DNA of 64,000 bases from Helicobacter winghamensis ATCC BAA-430 (GCF_028751035.1 NZ_CP063533.1:992001-1056000), one strand, 5' to 3'; positions 49,518 to 60,167 are shown, numbered from the stretch's first letter. Notes: generated by a model from the sequence alone, not told the origin. Made by a program: numbers and translations.

Positions 49518-51985
49518 TTTAAAGCCTTTATAGAAGCATTAACATAGCGTGAGTTTTGGAAGCCACCTTCCATTCCACACACACCAAGCGCGGCAAAATC
49601 ACCTTGCATTCCACTATCAATGCTTACTACAGAATGCACTATCACTCCATTTAAAAAATCAATCTCCACCTTATCGCCTTGTTCTAACTCAAGCCTTTGT
49701 GCATATTCTTTGCTCACTTGTAAGCCATTTTTGGAATCTAAATGCAAAGATGCCAAAGTACTTTTTGAAAAATGTGCCACACTATTGCGCGCATAGAGAT
49801 TATAAGTTTCTAAGGATTCTAAAGTTATAGGCGCAATCTCTGTGTTTTCGCTAGGATAATCAGCATCCAAAAGATAGCCGCGAATCTCTGTGCCATCGTT
49901 TGCAAAACCAAAACCCAAGTCATCATAAGCAATACTTTTAAAGCCTTTAGTTAGAGGTAATTCTTGCGTGTAATCAATGGTATATTCATTCTCTAGCCCT
50001 AACGCCCTTGCAATATCATTAAGTTCATATCCATAATAAGGCGTAGCTGGAGCAATCGGCACAACGCGCTTATCCACATTTACCAAACTTCCTTCTTGCT
50101 CACTTAAATATGGCATTTGCAAGGCATTCTCTGCTTGAGTACCAATTTTATACTTCCCTTCTACATTATAACCTATACTATATCCTAAGCTTTCTTTATC
50201 TAAATTACAGATTAAAGCCACGCCAAGCGCATTTGTCTGTGGCGGCAATAGCATTAACTTTGTTTCACTCAACACCTCAATATAACCTAAAATCTTGGCA
50301 ATATTGCTTGCATTTCTTGCACTATATACATCAGAACCCACTATTAAAACAGGGCTTCTTGCATCATTTAACACAACTTTGACACTTTCTATTGCTTCTC
50401 TTATAGACTCTCCACAATATGCGTATAACTCACTTGTTACCACTTCTATTTCTTCACTAATCTTTTGAATCTCTTCTTTTTCTATGAAGATTGTCTCGCC
50501 TTTTTCATCTAAAATCACATTGCCATTCTCATCTAGAGCTTCTTGCTTAATCTTTTTCTTAATCTCTTTTATGAGCGTTTTGGATTCCAACTTTTCGTAT
50601 TTTTCAATCTGTTTTTTTAAGGATTGTGGCATTTTCTCTCTTGGAATACAAGCACTTGCTAGCAATAATGCAATTGCTTCTTCGCTATCTGGCTTATAAA
50701 TCCCTTTAATAGGAGTTTTGACGAAGTTATTTAGCGCAATATCTTCCATTGTGTGAAAAGTTGCGAGATTTGCACCCTTATTTTGCTTCATCGCATTATT
50801 AATGCTATGCGTTACTACTGGCATATCATAACTCAACGCACCACCAAAGGTAATTACAAGCGTACTTTGTGTGATTTGCTTTTGCGTAACACTTCCTAGA
50901 TTGCCAGCAACCTTGCTAAAGGAATCCAAAAACTCCTTAAAAGGATACACACTTTCACATACTAATTTATAACCAAACTTTTCCTTGAGTCTTTGTAAAA
51001 TCAAAGCTTCTTCATTGCTAATATCGCCCGAAAATTTAATACTTTGTGCTTCCTTAAAAGCCGCAAGAGTCTTATTAAAGGCTTCTAAATCTTTTTTAAT
51101 ATGTTGATTATTTGTATCAAAGGCTAAACGACCCGCTGGGCAAAGTGTGGAAAAATTCCAATCACTCACCACACGATACACTTCCTTTTCTCCCCCACCA
51201 ATTCCTTTCTGCTTTACTTCATAAGTTAAGGCGCAACCATTAGCACAATGCACACAAGTGCTATCAATCTTATCTAACTCCCAAGCATTTGAGCGATATT
51301 GAAAATGCCCAATACTAAGCGCACCTACAGGACATACACTCACGCACTCCCCACAATCTCCACACGCATCAGCTTCCACATTATTTAAGCCAATCAGAGA
51401 TTTCTTAAATTTAGTCCAAACTCCATAAGCGTCCTTTGGCATACTTTCTTTATAAGCTTTATCAGGCATTTCTCCATCATATTTTAAAGCCTTAATGTGT
51501 GATTTTCCAATCTTATCTTTACATAGTGTTACACAACGCTCACACACAATACAAAGATTAGGATCATAAACCGCTTTACCCCATTTCCCAAAGGGCTTAC
51601 AAGTATCTTTTAAAGCATATTTTTGCTCACTTACACCCACATAATGCGTATAATTTTGCAACTCACACTCTCCGCTTTTATCGCAAACTCCGCATTGTAA
51701 AGGATGATTCACATCATAAGCTTGCATAATCGCCACACGCTCTTCTTCAATCTCTGGCGTATGCACCACAATCTGCATTCCATCTTTAACCTTCGCATTG
51801 CAAGCATACACGCGCTTTCCATCGGCTTCTACCATACACATTTTACATGCAAGTGTAGGAGATGCACAGGAAAGATAACAAATTGCTGGGATAAAAATAG
51901 AATTTGCACGCGCAACATTCAAAATACTCTCACCCTCATTACAAGTTACTTCACAACCATCAATGATTACTTTTATTTTTTCCAT
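49514..51985 (-). CDS. nuoG: Complex I iron-sulfur subunit G
   Basis: 823 residues from the ATG at 51985, overlapping the previous stop (TAATG) and preceded by AAGGTGG. The N-terminal 2Fe-2S site is in AICYLSCASPTLACKMCM (about 34-50), then the CGVCDKSGECELQ cluster (about 98), two 4Fe-4S motifs CIVCERCVTLC and CGDCGECVSVCPVG (about 142-230), and a molybdopterin-like domain. A Lys/Glu-rich insert of about 60 residues (around 450-515) interrupts the C-terminal domain. Without NuoE/F it would receive electrons from other donors. Confidence 0.94.
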   Translation of the reverse strand: MEKIKVIIDGCEVTCNEGESILNVARANSIFIPAICYLSCASPTLACKMCMVEADGKRVYACNAKVKDGMQIVVHTPEIEEERVAIMQAYDVNHPLQCGVCDKSGECELQNYTHYVGVSEQKYALKDTCKPFGKWGKAVYDPNLCIVCERCVTLCKDKIGKSHIKALKYDGEMPDKAYKESMPKDAYGVWTKFKKSLIGLNNVEADACGDCGECVSVCPVGALSIGHFQYRSNAWELDKIDSTCVHCANGCALTYEVKQKGIGGGEKEVYRVVSDWNFSTLCPAGRLAFDTNNQHIKKDLEAFNKTLAAFKEAQSIKFSGDISNEEALILQRLKEKFGYKLVCESVYPFKEFLDSFSKVAGNLGSVTQKQITQSTLVITFGGALSYDMPVVTHSINNAMKQNKGANLATFHTMEDIALNNFVKTPIKGIYKPDSEEAIALLLASACIPREKMPQSLKKQIEKYEKLESKTLIKEIKKKIKQEALDENGNVILDEKGETIFIEKEEIQKISEEIEVVTSELYAYCGESIREAIESVKVVLNDARSPVLIVGSDVYSARNASNIAKILGYIEVLSETKLMLLPPQTNALGVALICNLDKESLGYSIGYNVEGKYKIGTQAENALQMPYLSEQEGSLVNVDKRVVPIAPATPYYGYELNDIARALGLENEYTIDYTQELPLTKGFKSIAYDDLGFGFANDGTEIRGYLLDADYPSENTEIAPITLESLETYNLYARNSVAHFSKSTLASLHLDSKNGLQVSKEYAQRLELEQGDKVEIDFLNGVIVHSVVSIDSGMQGDFAALGVCGMEGGFQNSRYVNASIKALK

Positions 51986-52809
51986 TACGCCACCTTGCTT
52001 AAACTTACAAGTTGATAACAAAAACTATTCTGCAATACTTCCCTTGAAGCCCAAAGAATTCCAACCATCCCTTTCAACATTACATTACATCGCATTTGCG
52101 CTAAAACCTCTTGATTGGATTCCAACTTCACCTTAACTTTCGCACCATCTTGCATTTTGCTAACCTTGCAAAATTGTTGAGAAACTTCTAAGACATTTAT
52201 TTCTTTAGACTCCTTTGGCACATACACAACCAAACCATCATAACTTTTTAAATCCCCCAAAGGCTTAATCTCTTCACGCGATAAAGGAATCCCATTAACT
52301 TCGGAATTTAAAAAAACAATTTTTAAATCCCTTAGCGTTACACTAAGTAAGGCTAGGATTTTTGCAATATTGCTTGCATTTTTATGTGTAGCTAAATCTA
52401 AGCCAACAACTAGCACCAAACCACGCTCTACATAGCCTTTAACAATCTCTTCTAACTCTTCTTCGGCAAAATTACACTCTGATGCGAGATAACCAACATC
52501 AAGCATTTTTACAAACTCTTGCAATGCTTTATCCTTAATTGATTGATTGCTGCAACTCAAACCATAAGCAAGCAACGCAATCACAGCTTCTTCTGACCCT
52601 ACTTCATAAACAAATTGCGTGAAATTATAAGGATTAAAATGCAAGGGACTTAGCAAAAAAACATTGCTTTTAGATTCCAACTTTTCTAAAACACCTTTGA
52701 AACTCTCCACAAATCCTCCAAAAAGTAGAATATCCTGCCCCATATCTAAAACATTCTTTTCACAAGCAATTCCACCATTTTTAAAAAATGTTTGCATTAG
52801 CGCATTCAT
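51985..52809 (-). CDS. NuoF-position protein of the Helicobacter complex I operon (HP1265-like)
   Basis: 274 residues, in the place of nuoF but with none of its FMN, NADH or 4Fe-4S motifs. The sequence has an alpha/beta look (VLVVGLDLATHKNASNIAKILALLSV, YDGLVVYVPKES) that resembles a part of the NuoG C-terminal domain. The H. pylori counterpart HP1265 is known as a replacement subunit that may accept electrons from flavodoxin. It overlaps both neighbours by a few bases. Confidence 0.8.
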   Translation of the reverse strand: MNALMQTFFKNGGIACEKNVLDMGQDILLFGGFVESFKGVLEKLESKSNVFLLSPLHFNPYNFTQFVYEVGSEEAVIALLAYGLSCSNQSIKDKALQEFVKMLDVGYLASECNFAEEELEEIVKGYVERGLVLVVGLDLATHKNASNIAKILALLSVTLRDLKIVFLNSEVNGIPLSREEIKPLGDLKSYDGLVVYVPKESKEINVLEVSQQFCKVSKMQDGAKVKVKLESNQEVLAQMRCNVMLKGMVGILWASREVLQNSFCYQLVSLSKVA

Positions 52810-53075
52810 AAGCTAGCCTTTTGTGTTTCTAAATTTTTAGATTCCATATTTTCTTTTCTAACAATAATTGTCCAATCTACTTCATTAAAGCGCAAAGAAT
52901 TTAAAAGAGTGTCCCCATTTTTTTTCACCATATCAGCACTTTTTTGCACATTTTCAAAATCTCCCACTTCAAATAAAAAAATTCCAACTTCACCTACTTC
53001 TAATCCTGTTTGTAAAATCTCCTCCAAACGCCCACAAAAATTACTTTTCAAATGCCGTAAATCAAAGCGTTTCAT
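52806..53075 (-). CDS. NuoE-position small protein of the Helicobacter complex I operon (HP1264-like)
   Basis: 89 residues, in the place of nuoE, without its four cluster Cys (one Cys only, near residue 14). [21 protein letters not shown] opens the protein; the tail ([15 protein letters not shown]) is charged and carries the MESK word also found in NuoI. Start and stop overlap the neighbours by four bases. The role is not established; location suggests a contact for the electron donor. Confidence 0.78.
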   Translation of the reverse strand: MKRFDLRHLKSNFCGRLEEILQTGLEVGEVGIFLFEVGDFENVQKSADMVKKNGDTLLNSLRFNEVDWTIIVRKENMESKNLETQKASL

Positions 53076-54301
53076 CTATCAATCTCCCCAAAGACTATGT
53101 TTGTATTTCCAATAATTGTTACTACATCTGCCAAATAATGTCCAGGCAATAAATCTTGTAAAACCCCTGTATGAAAAAAGCTAGGCGTTCGCATTTTCAC
53201 GCGATAAGGATAAGGCTCACCTCTAGAGCAGATAAAAAATCCAAGCTCCCCTTTTGGTGATTCTGTTGGCACATAAATCTCGCCAACAGGCGGTCGCATT
53301 CCTTGAGCAACTAAAACAAAATGTTGCATTAAAGAATAATTTTGTGTCATAATCTGTTCTTTTGGCGCAGAAAAATAGCGCGTATTCTCACACATCAAAA
53401 GCGTATCTGTATCTTTATATTTATCAATAAGTTGGTGCAAAATCCGAATACTTTGGCGCATTTCTTCCATATACAAAAGATAACGCCCATAACTATCGCA
53501 ACTCTCACTAACTGGAACATCAAACTCTAACTCATCATAAAGCTCATAAGGCTCTTCTTTTCTAATATCCCAAGCAATCCCACTTCCGCGTAACATTACA
53601 CCACTCAAGCCCCAACTTTTTGCCATTTGTGCACTCACCACACCCACATTTTCTAAGCGCATTCTCCAAATTCTATTCTCACTCAAAATCCCTTCATAAA
53701 GCTCAATCTGACTAGGCAACGCTTCTAAGAATACTTTCAATTTTGCAATCCAATCTTTTGGCAAATCAAGCGGAACTCCACCAATTCTAACACTAGAATG
53801 CGTTAAACGCGCTCCACAATAATCTTCAATTAAATCAATAGCAAACTCTCTCTCTCTAAAGCAATATAAAAAAATACTCATAGCCCCCACATCAAGCGCG
53901 TGTGTTGCCAGCCAAAAAAGATGCGAGATAATGCGATTTAACTCCAAAAGCATTGTGCGAATCACCTTAGCGCGTCTTGGGACATCAACCCCCAAAAGTC
54001 GCTCCACCGCTAAAGCAAACCCATAATTGTTAGAGCTTGCGGCAATATAATCCATTCTATCTGTTGTCGGCAGAAACTCATTGTAAATCATATTTTCTGC
54101 CATTTTTTCCATTCCGCGGTGCAAATACCCAACATCGGGCGTGGCTTTAATAACTTTCTCCCCTTCTAGCTCTAAAATCAAGCGCAATTGTCCGTGAGCA
54201 CTAGGGTGCTGGGGACCAAAATTTACCACCATCACATTATTGCTAATGCGGTCAAAAGCAACATTTTCATAAAAGGGCATTAGTTTATTAGGCTGTTGCA
54301 T
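53072..54301 (-). CDS. nuoD: Complex I 49-kDa-type subunit D
   Basis: 409 residues, standard length. Motifs: [21 protein letters not shown] (about 29-49) with the quinone-site His, [28 protein letters not shown], and the C-terminal [24 protein letters not shown]. It forms the quinone-reducing site with NuoB. It starts one base from nuoC. Confidence 0.96.
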   Translation of the reverse strand: MQQPNKLMPFYENVAFDRISNNVMVVNFGPQHPSAHGQLRLILELEGEKVIKATPDVGYLHRGMEKMAENMIYNEFLPTTDRMDYIAASSNNYGFALAVERLLGVDVPRRAKVIRTMLLELNRIISHLFWLATHALDVGAMSIFLYCFREREFAIDLIEDYCGARLTHSSVRIGGVPLDLPKDWIAKLKVFLEALPSQIELYEGILSENRIWRMRLENVGVVSAQMAKSWGLSGVMLRGSGIAWDIRKEEPYELYDELEFDVPVSESCDSYGRYLLYMEEMRQSIRILHQLIDKYKDTDTLLMCENTRYFSAPKEQIMTQNYSLMQHFVLVAQGMRPPVGEIYVPTESPKGELGFFICSRGEPYPYRVKMRTPSFFHTGVLQDLLPGHYLADVVTIIGNTNIVFGEIDR

Positions 54302-54302
54302 T

Positions 54303-55106
54303 CTACTTCCTTTCTTTAAGCTCTTTTGTAAATTCTGGTTTTAGTTTTTTCACAAATAGCACACCATCTTCTTCTTGGTACATAATAGGGCATGGCTTTT
54401 CTTTATTTTCTTTAACCTTTTCTCCATATCCCACTTCATAGCCTAAATGCGAAAAACGCGTAGAATCATAGCGATCTATGCGCGCAGGATCTCTTTGTTC
54501 TGGACCAATAACATCACGATATTCCTTGCCAAAAATAGTATCCACTTCATACCATTGTGCCGCTTCATCACCTTGTAAAGGATAGCTTTTTAAAAGCGGA
54601 TATCCCACCCAGTCATCAGGCATTAGAATGCGTTTTGGATAAGGGTGATTTAAAGGCAGAATCCCAAACATATCATACATCTCCCTTTCACTCCAATTTG
54701 CACTACTAAAAAGAGAGCTAACTGATTCTATTTTTTCTCCCTTTTTTAAAAAAGTTTTAACGCGCAATCGCTTCACTTTTTGCAAAGATAGCAATTGATA
54801 AAAAATTTCAAACCCGCCCTTGCTTTCTAAAAAATCCATTGCACTGAGCTCACTTAAAATCTCATAACCCATTGTTTTTAGGGCTTCTAAGGCTCTAAAA
54901 ATAGAATCTTTTTCCACCCACACCACAAGCATACCGCGTTCAATATAAGATTCCATTATCTTAATTTGCTCTCCTAAAACTTCCACATCAGCGCAATAAA
55001 TGCTGTCATTTTTCACACTCTCTTTTGGAATACTAGGAGATACATAAAATCTATCTTTATAATTTACCTGCTTTTGCGCATTTTTCTTTGGCTTGTATTC
55101 ACGCAT
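54303..55106 (-). CDS. nuoC: Complex I 30-kDa-type subunit C
   Basis: 267 residues. The diagnostic segment is [31 protein letters not shown] (split here as [14 protein letters not shown] and [14 protein letters not shown], about 139-170). The N-terminal 50 residues are a basic extension ([12 protein letters not shown]) common in the group. NuoC binds NuoD in the peripheral arm. Confidence 0.93.
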   Translation of the reverse strand: MREYKPKKNAQKQVNYKDRFYVSPSIPKESVKNDSIYCADVEVLGEQIKIMESYIERGMLVVWVEKDSIFRALEALKTMGYEILSELSAMDFLESKGGFEIFYQLLSLQKVKRLRVKTFLKKGEKIESVSSLFSSANWSEREMYDMFGILPLNHPYPKRILMPDDWVGYPLLKSYPLQGDEAAQWYEVDTIFGKEYRDVIGPEQRDPARIDRYDSTRFSHLGYEVGYGEKVKENKEKPCPIMYQEEDGVLFVKKLKPEFTKELKERK

Positions 55107-55115
55107 ACACTTCCT

Positions 55116-55625
55116 TTACACTAAGCGTTTTGGGGCAACTGCACGGCTTGCCTTTTGTTTGCGGATTTTTTGCTGCAATACCATTAGTGCATATTGCAAA
55201 GTCTCTGGGCGTGGCGAGCAGCCAGGCAAATAAATATCTACAGGAATAATTCTATCCACTCCTTGCACCGTCGCATAAGTATTAAACATACCGCCTGTAT
55301 TTGCACAACTTCCCATAGAAATCACCCATTTGGGCTCTGGCATCTGATCATAAAGCCTACGCACAAATTGAGCGTGTTTTTTAGTAACAGTTCCAGCAAT
55401 AATCATTACATCGCTTTGTCTAGGACTTGCCCTAAAAATCGTACCAAAACGATCAAAATCATAACGACTAGCCCCTGTTGCCATCATCTCAATCGCACAG
55501 CACGCAAGCCCATAAGTCATCGCCCACAAAGAATTGCTACGCCCCCAATTTAGAAGCTTATCTACACTTGTTAAAGCAATGGGCAATCCCCCACTTTTAA
55601 AATAATCTACTTCATGCTCTGCCAT
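55116..55625 (-). CDS. nuoB: Complex I subunit B (cluster N2)
   Basis: 169 residues from the ATG at 55625, with AAAGGAG seven bases upstream; an ATG at 55646 is less well placed. The N2 cluster ligands are in [14 protein letters not shown] (about 37-50), MGSCANTGG and LPGCSPRPE (about 105-140). It hands electrons to quinone. It overlaps nuoA by 19 bases. Confidence 0.95.
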   Translation of the reverse strand: MAEHEVDYFKSGGLPIALTSVDKLLNWGRSNSLWAMTYGLACCAIEMMATGASRYDFDRFGTIFRASPRQSDVMIIAGTVTKKHAQFVRRLYDQMPEPKWVISMGSCANTGGMFNTYATVQGVDRIIPVDIYLPGCSPRPETLQYALMVLQQKIRKQKASRAVAPKRLV

Positions 55626-55996
55626 TGCAACGCTCCTTTTCTCCACGCATACACAAATCCAATAAGCAATAAAAAGATAAATAAAATCATCTCAACAAAT
55701 CCAAACATACCCAAAACCTGGAAATCAACCGCCCAAGGAAACATAAAAATAATCTCTACATCAAACAAAATAAACAACAATGCCATAATATAAAATTGCG
55801 AAGAAATGCGATTAGGCTGTTTTGTTGGTGCTAAACCGCATTCATAAGGGGCTAATTTTAATTTTTGATTGTTTTTATTTGCGAGCTTTCTTCCTACAAA
55901 ACGCGACAAAAAAGTTGTTGCCAAAAACGCTACAAAAGTAAAAACAAAAATCACAAACACACCAAAATAAGGGTGTGCTATATCCAAATGAGACAC
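55607..55996 (-). CDS. nuoA: Complex I subunit A
   Basis: 129 residues from GTG 55996, which has GAAGGA seven bases upstream; a TTG 15 bases earlier has no such site. Three membrane helices with the loop [12 protein letters not shown] (about 45-56, Cys-containing) and [13 protein letters not shown] (about 80). It is the first gene of the operon. A TAAGAT -10-like box lies just upstream (56023-56028, minus strand). Confidence 0.93.
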   Translation of the reverse strand: MSHLDIAHPYFGVFVIFVFTFVAFLATTFLSRFVGRKLANKNNQKLKLAPYECGLAPTKQPNRISSQFYIMALLFILFDVEIIFMFPWAVDFQVLGMFGFVEMILFIFLLLIGFVYAWRKGALQWQSMK

Positions 55997-56011
55997 AACG
56001 CTATCCTTCAA

Positions 56012-56338
56012 ATTTTTTGGTTATCTTAGCGTAGTTTTCTTAAAAAAATAATGTTTTAGATTCCATATTCTAAGCATTTAAAAGGATATTGCAAACTTGT
56101 AACAATAGCAATAAAGTAAAGTTTTTATTAATCTTTTTAATAAAAATACGAAACTTCCAAGTGATAGGTTTGAACTACACGTATTTTTAGGACTTAAACA
56201 TTATTAATAGAGCAGAAATATCAGTAAAAAATAACACTTATGCAAAGAAAAAAATCAAGATAAAAGTTAGAATCCAAAATTAAAAAAGGGGTAGATTTGT
56301 AACATCTTACAAAGATTCTATGATATGTTTTAGAGAAT
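56012..56338. other. Intergenic region upstream of nuoA, no gene
   Basis: AT-rich, holds the likely nuo promoter near nuoA. A perfect inverted repeat TTTGTAA-CATC-TTACAAA lies at 56296-56313 and could be an operator or part of a terminator. I see no gene; a T-arm-like stretch near 56160 does not build a tRNA. Confidence 0.6.
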
Positions 56339-56359
56339 TGGAATCCAAAAAGGATTCCA
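56339..56359. terminator. Hairpin after the cjaA-like gene
   Basis: TGGAATCC and GGATTCCA pair perfectly around five A, 9 bases after the stop of the minus-strand gene; in that direction the loop is five T. The arms are an inverted pair of the GATTCCA word. Confidence 0.65.
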
Positions 56360-56368
56360 TATTTTGCA

Positions 56369-57196
56369 TTATTTTACAAATAGCACAGATTGAAGTTGAT
56401 CTTCTCCATAGATAGGTGCAAGTGTTTTTGCATAAGCTTCTTTCATAAAGCCATTTTCATTAAGCTTTTTAATCTCCAAATTTACCCATTCCAAAAGTGC
56501 CTTATCACCTTTTTTAACTGCTGGAGCAATCACATCTTCATTTCCAAGCTTACTAATTGCAACTGCAAAATTAGGATTTTCTTTTGCCCAAGCAAAAAGC
56601 AATAAATTATCATGCGCCAGAGCATCACCTCTGCCGTCTTTAAGAGCTAAAAACGCCTCTGTGTTTTGATCAAATTTCACAAGCTCAATTTCTGGGTGAT
56701 TTTTTGTGAAATAAAAATCTGCCGTTGTGCCTTTATTAACAATCAGCTTTTTGCCCTTTAAATCGGCAACATCTTTAATTGCCCCTTCTTTTGAAACAAT
56801 ACCTAGTGCAACCTTCATATAAGGCGTTGCAAAATCTACAACTTCTGCTCTTTCAGGAGTCTTTGTAAAGTTTGCCATAATCAAATCTACTTTACCACTT
56901 TTTAAAAACTCCACACGGCTTGCAGCTTCAACAAGTTCAAACTTCACTTTACTTGCATCACCTAGCAAACTTTTTGCCAACTCCCTTGCAACATATACAT
57001 CAAAGCCATCATTTTCCCCCTTATCATTTACAAAACCAAAAGGTGGTTTATCACTAAATACACCAATTGTAATCACGCCTTTTTGTTTAATTTTAGCAAG
57101 CCTATCTTCACTAGTGCTTTGTGTATTATTTTCACAACCCGCAAAAATACCTGCTACAAAAATTGCTAAAAATATTTTAAAAATTAGGTTTTTCAT
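56369..57196 (-). CDS. CjaA-like amino acid (probably cysteine) ABC transporter binding lipoprotein
   Basis: 275 residues from ATG 57196 (AAGGAAAAA upstream). The signal ends in the lipobox IFAGC (Cys about residue 21). Family 3 binding motifs: GVFSDKPPFGFVNDKG, VDLIMANFTKTPERAEVVDF and GTTADFYFTKNHPE. The whole protein closely follows Campylobacter CjaA, a periplasmic-facing cysteine-binding antigen. Permease and ATPase genes are not adjacent in the window. Confidence 0.85.
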   Translation of the reverse strand: MKNLIFKIFLAIFVAGIFAGCENNTQSTSEDRLAKIKQKGVITIGVFSDKPPFGFVNDKGENDGFDVYVARELAKSLLGDASKVKFELVEAASRVEFLKSGKVDLIMANFTKTPERAEVVDFATPYMKVALGIVSKEGAIKDVADLKGKKLIVNKGTTADFYFTKNHPEIELVKFDQNTEAFLALKDGRGDALAHDNLLLFAWAKENPNFAVAISKLGNEDVIAPAVKKGDKALLEWVNLEIKKLNENGFMKEAYAKTLAPIYGEDQLQSVLFVK

Positions 57197-57323
57197 TAAT
57201 TTTTCCTTACAAAAATTTTGCATAAAAGCATTGTGATTTTATCACTTGAAGTTTTTAAAAAATATTAAAATTAAAATTATTTTTAAAGATTTTATAAGAA
57301 AGATTAAGAATGCTAGAAAAAAA

Positions 57324-57339
57324 TCCCCAAAAATGGGGA
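57324..57339 (-). terminator. Rho-independent terminator of the DUF465 gene
   Basis: TCCCC and GGGGA enclose six bases; reading the minus strand, seven T follow the stem. It lies just beyond the stop of the gene ending at 57346. Confidence 0.8.
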
Positions 57340-57345
57340 AATGAG

Positions 57346-57570
57346 TTATTTTTTGTTTTTAATGTATTCCATCACTATTGCATATGCTTCATCTTTAAGC
57401 TCTAGCTTTTTACGCTTAAGCTCAGAAAGCTCCATATCCGTTGCGTGCTCTCTACCTTCTGTAATATCTTGAATTTTTTGATCTAGATCATTATGCTCAT
57501 CAAAAATCTTAGCAAAATGTGCATTTTCTTGTTTTAAAACGCTGATTTCATCTCTATACTCGTGTAACAT
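57346..57570 (-). CDS. DUF465 (YdcH-like) small coiled-coil protein
   Basis: 74 residues, all helical: HEYRDEISVLKQENAHFAKIF then HNDLDQKIQDITEGRE and LKRKKLELKDEAYAIVMEY. This matches the DUF465 family of short proteins of unknown function widespread in proteobacteria. A clear terminator follows, and AAGGAG stands before the ATG. Confidence 0.85.
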   Translation of the reverse strand: MLHEYRDEISVLKQENAHFAKIFDEHNDLDQKIQDITEGREHATDMELSELKRKKLELKDEAYAIVMEYIKNKK

Positions 57571-57645
57571 TAGATTCTCCTTTTGGATAAATTAATCTCG
57601 GGATTATAGACAAACTTGCCTTAATTCTTGCAATTCTTTTAAAAT

Positions 57646-58836
57646 TTAAGTGCGATAATCTGCATTAATTTTTACATACTCATAGCCTAAATCGCAGCCA
57701 TAAGCAGTAAATGAACCCTCAGCAACCCCAAGCTCACAAGTAATTTTAAAGGAATCTTGCTTTAAAATCTCTGCAGCTTTTTGCTCATTCTCTTTATCAA
57801 AATAAATCACACCTTTTTTATAAACACACACATCACCAAAATAAATTTCTAACTTTTTTGAATCGCAAAAAATCCCACTTGCGCCAATAGTTGAAGCAAT
57901 TCTCCCCCAATTTGGATCACAACCAAAAAGCGCAGTTTTCACAAGCAATGATTGGCTAAGTGCCTTTGCGCATTTTTGTGCCTCTAAATCATCCTTTGCT
58001 CCATTAACTTCAAAAGCGACAAGCTTTGTAGCTCCCTCTCCATCGCGTGTAATATCCATAGCAAGTTTATGCATAACTTTTTCTAACGCAAATAAAAATG
58101 CTTCCCTTTCATATGCACCACTTTTGCCATTGCTTAAAAGTAGAATTGAATCATTTGTGGAAGTATCCCCATCTACACTAATGGCGTTAAATGTGGAATC
58201 TGCAGCCTTTAAAAGTAACTCTTTCATATCGCTTTTTGGAACATCTGCATCAGTTGTAATAAAACACAGCATCGTAGCAAGGCTTGGATTTATCATTCCA
58301 GCCCCCTTACACATTGCGCCAATTTTAAAGCTTGCTTTATCATCAAGCACCACTTCAAAAGCGATCGTTTTCTCAAACCTATCTGTTGTCAAAATTGCAT
58401 TTGAAGCATTTTTATGATTTTTTTGACTTAAATCAAACTTACTAAAACTTGCTACAATCTTTTCTTTAGGAAGTTGCACGCCAATTACGCCAGTAGAACT
58501 CATAATGGGATTTTGGATTCCATTAAAGCGACTTTGTAGCTCCCCTAGCACTTCTTTAACATTCTCTATGCCTTCATTGCCTGTTAGAGCGTTTGCATTT
58601 TTGGCATTAATTAGCACAAAATTTGTCTTAAAATCCTTTGGATAGCTTTGAAAATGCACAATCGGAGCTGCGCAAAACTTATTTTGCGTAAAAACCCCTT
58701 CAACTTCGCATAAAGAATCTGCATAAATAAATGCCACATCAAGCCCACAATCTTTCTTTAATCCCGCACTCACACCATCACAATAAAACCCTTGTGGCGC
58801 AACAATACCCCCATCAATTGGAAACACACTAAACAT
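57646..58836 (-). CDS. argJ: Glutamate N-acetyltransferase ArgJ
   Basis: 396 residues. The enzyme recycles acetyl from N-acetylornithine to glutamate in arginine synthesis. ArgJ precursors cleave themselves before a Thr; here the matching site is [12 protein letters not shown] (about residue 147-158). Other motifs are [36 protein letters not shown] and [10 protein letters not shown]. It overlaps the end of the potassium channel gene by 8 bases. Confidence 0.92.
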   Translation of the reverse strand: MFSVFPIDGGIVAPQGFYCDGVSAGLKKDCGLDVAFIYADSLCEVEGVFTQNKFCAAPIVHFQSYPKDFKTNFVLINAKNANALTGNEGIENVKEVLGELQSRFNGIQNPIMSSTGVIGVQLPKEKIVASFSKFDLSQKNHKNASNAILTTDRFEKTIAFEVVLDDKASFKIGAMCKGAGMINPSLATMLCFITTDADVPKSDMKELLLKAADSTFNAISVDGDTSTNDSILLLSNGKSGAYEREAFLFALEKVMHKLAMDITRDGEGATKLVAFEVNGAKDDLEAQKCAKALSQSLLVKTALFGCDPNWGRIASTIGASGIFCDSKKLEIYFGDVCVYKKGVIYFDKENEQKAAEILKQDSFKITCELGVAEGSFTAYGCDLGYEYVKINADYRT

Positions 58837-59959
58837 ATTTTAACTCCTCTGGTTTGTCTTTCTTAGACACTAATTGTTTGATCAAACGCACTCCATGCGA
58901 AGTTCCAATAACTAGTAATTTACACTCACTTGTTACTAAAGCATCTCCATTTGGCATCGAAATAAACTTCCCATCTTTTTGTGTAATCCCCACAACAGAA
59001 GTTTGCGTAATTTCACGCAAATGCGCTTCTTTAAGTTTCTTTAAAACAAGCCAAGAATAACGCGGCACAACGATTTCTTCTAAATCAAGCGGAGTATCTT
59101 TTTGGTAAGCAAATCGCTCTAGCAAATTCTCCATATCTGGACGCGTTGCCATTGCATTAACTCTTTGCGCAAAGAGTTTTGCAGGTGACACCACACAATC
59201 TGCACCTAGCTTTTTTAGTTTTTCTTCATCTTCATTTGTATTTGCATTACCGATAATAAAATAAGGCTTTCTCCCAAGCTCTCTTTCATACAAACGCACA
59301 GAAGCAATTTGTGCGATATTATCTGCAATGCTATTTGAAAGCGTAATAACTCCTCTAGCGCTTGATAAATGGCATTTCAACATTGCAATCTCCGTATGCG
59401 GATCTTCATTGATAAAAAATGGGTAGCGATATTTTTGCGCAATATCCTCTAAAGCTTCGTTATTATCCACCACCACAAAGGGAATATGCGCTTCTCTAAA
59501 TTGCTGAGAGAGCTGGATTGTGTATTCGTTATGATAACAAATAATAAAATGGTTTTTCAAACGCGCAATTCTATAAATCATATTGCGTTCCTTAATAATT
59601 GGAATAAGCTTACCTCTATTTAAAACATCAATCACACTAATTACACAAAAGCTAAGAACCGCTGAACCTGCCATCATTACAAGAGCGGTGTAAAACACAT
59701 CTAGCCCATCAAATTCATCTTCTTTTAATGCGCCAAAACCTGTTGTTGTAAAAGTATAAGAAGCCTGAAAGAATGCATCAATTAAGCTATAATCTGTAAC
59801 AACAACATAACCTAATGTGCTAAGAAGTAAGCCTGCAAAAAGCAGTAAAAAAGGTGCTCGGAAAGGCTTTAATTGCTCATAGAGCAACCCAGACATATCA
59901 ATATCTGGCTTTTGTGTTCCTTCCCAGTGAAGAAAATTTTTGAGCTTATTAAAAGCCAC
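58829..59959 (-). CDS. Potassium channel protein with RCK/TrkA-N domains
   Basis: 376 residues. Two membrane helices (about 35-57 and 90-115) enclose a pore loop with filter TTTGFG (about residue 75; canonical TVGYG is altered). A cytoplasmic TrkA-N domain ([24 protein letters not shown]) and a TrkA-C-like part follow. It corresponds to the H. pylori channel HP0490 (HpKchA), which likewise lies beside rpmB. It controls potassium flow across the inner membrane. Confidence 0.88.
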   Translation of the reverse strand: MAFNKLKNFLHWEGTQKPDIDMSGLLYEQLKPFRAPFLLLFAGLLLSTLGYVVVTDYSLIDAFFQASYTFTTTGFGALKEDEFDGLDVFYTALVMMAGSAVLSFCVISVIDVLNRGKLIPIIKERNMIYRIARLKNHFIICYHNEYTIQLSQQFREAHIPFVVVDNNEALEDIAQKYRYPFFINEDPHTEIAMLKCHLSSARGVITLSNSIADNIAQIASVRLYERELGRKPYFIIGNANTNEDEEKLKKLGADCVVSPAKLFAQRVNAMATRPDMENLLERFAYQKDTPLDLEEIVVPRYSWLVLKKLKEAHLREITQTSVVGITQKDGKFISMPNGDALVTSECKLLVIGTSHGVRLIKQLVSKKDKPEELKYV

Positions 59960-59978
59960 AGCCCAACCCTAACAAGGA

Positions 59979-60167
59979 TTAAGAGCGTTTCTTCATCGTG
60001 CGTAGCGTAGAAGCAGCAATTCTAACTTTCATTGTTCTGCCATCTTCTAACTTGATTCTTACCGTTCTTAAATTTGGCAAAGTTCTCTTTTTTGTCTTGT
60101 TATTTGCGTGGCTTACATTATTGCCAACCATTGGACCTTTGCCTGTAAAAAAACATTTTCTTGCCAT
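59979..60167 (-). CDS. rpmB: Ribosomal protein L28
   Basis: 62 residues, the usual length. [21 protein letters not shown] is diagnostic, followed by [17 protein letters not shown]. The N-terminal Cys-bearing part is of the ordinary type. It leads the transcription unit with the potassium channel gene. Confidence 0.97.
   Translation of the reverse strand: MARKCFFTGKGPMVGNNVSHANNKTKKRTLPNLRTVRIKLEDGRTMKVRIAASTLRTMKKRS

Noticed and set aside
56140-56200. T-arm-like sequence suggesting a tRNA
   Set aside because: On the minus strand TTCAAAC is flanked by an imperfect stem, but no acceptor or anticodon arm can be built.
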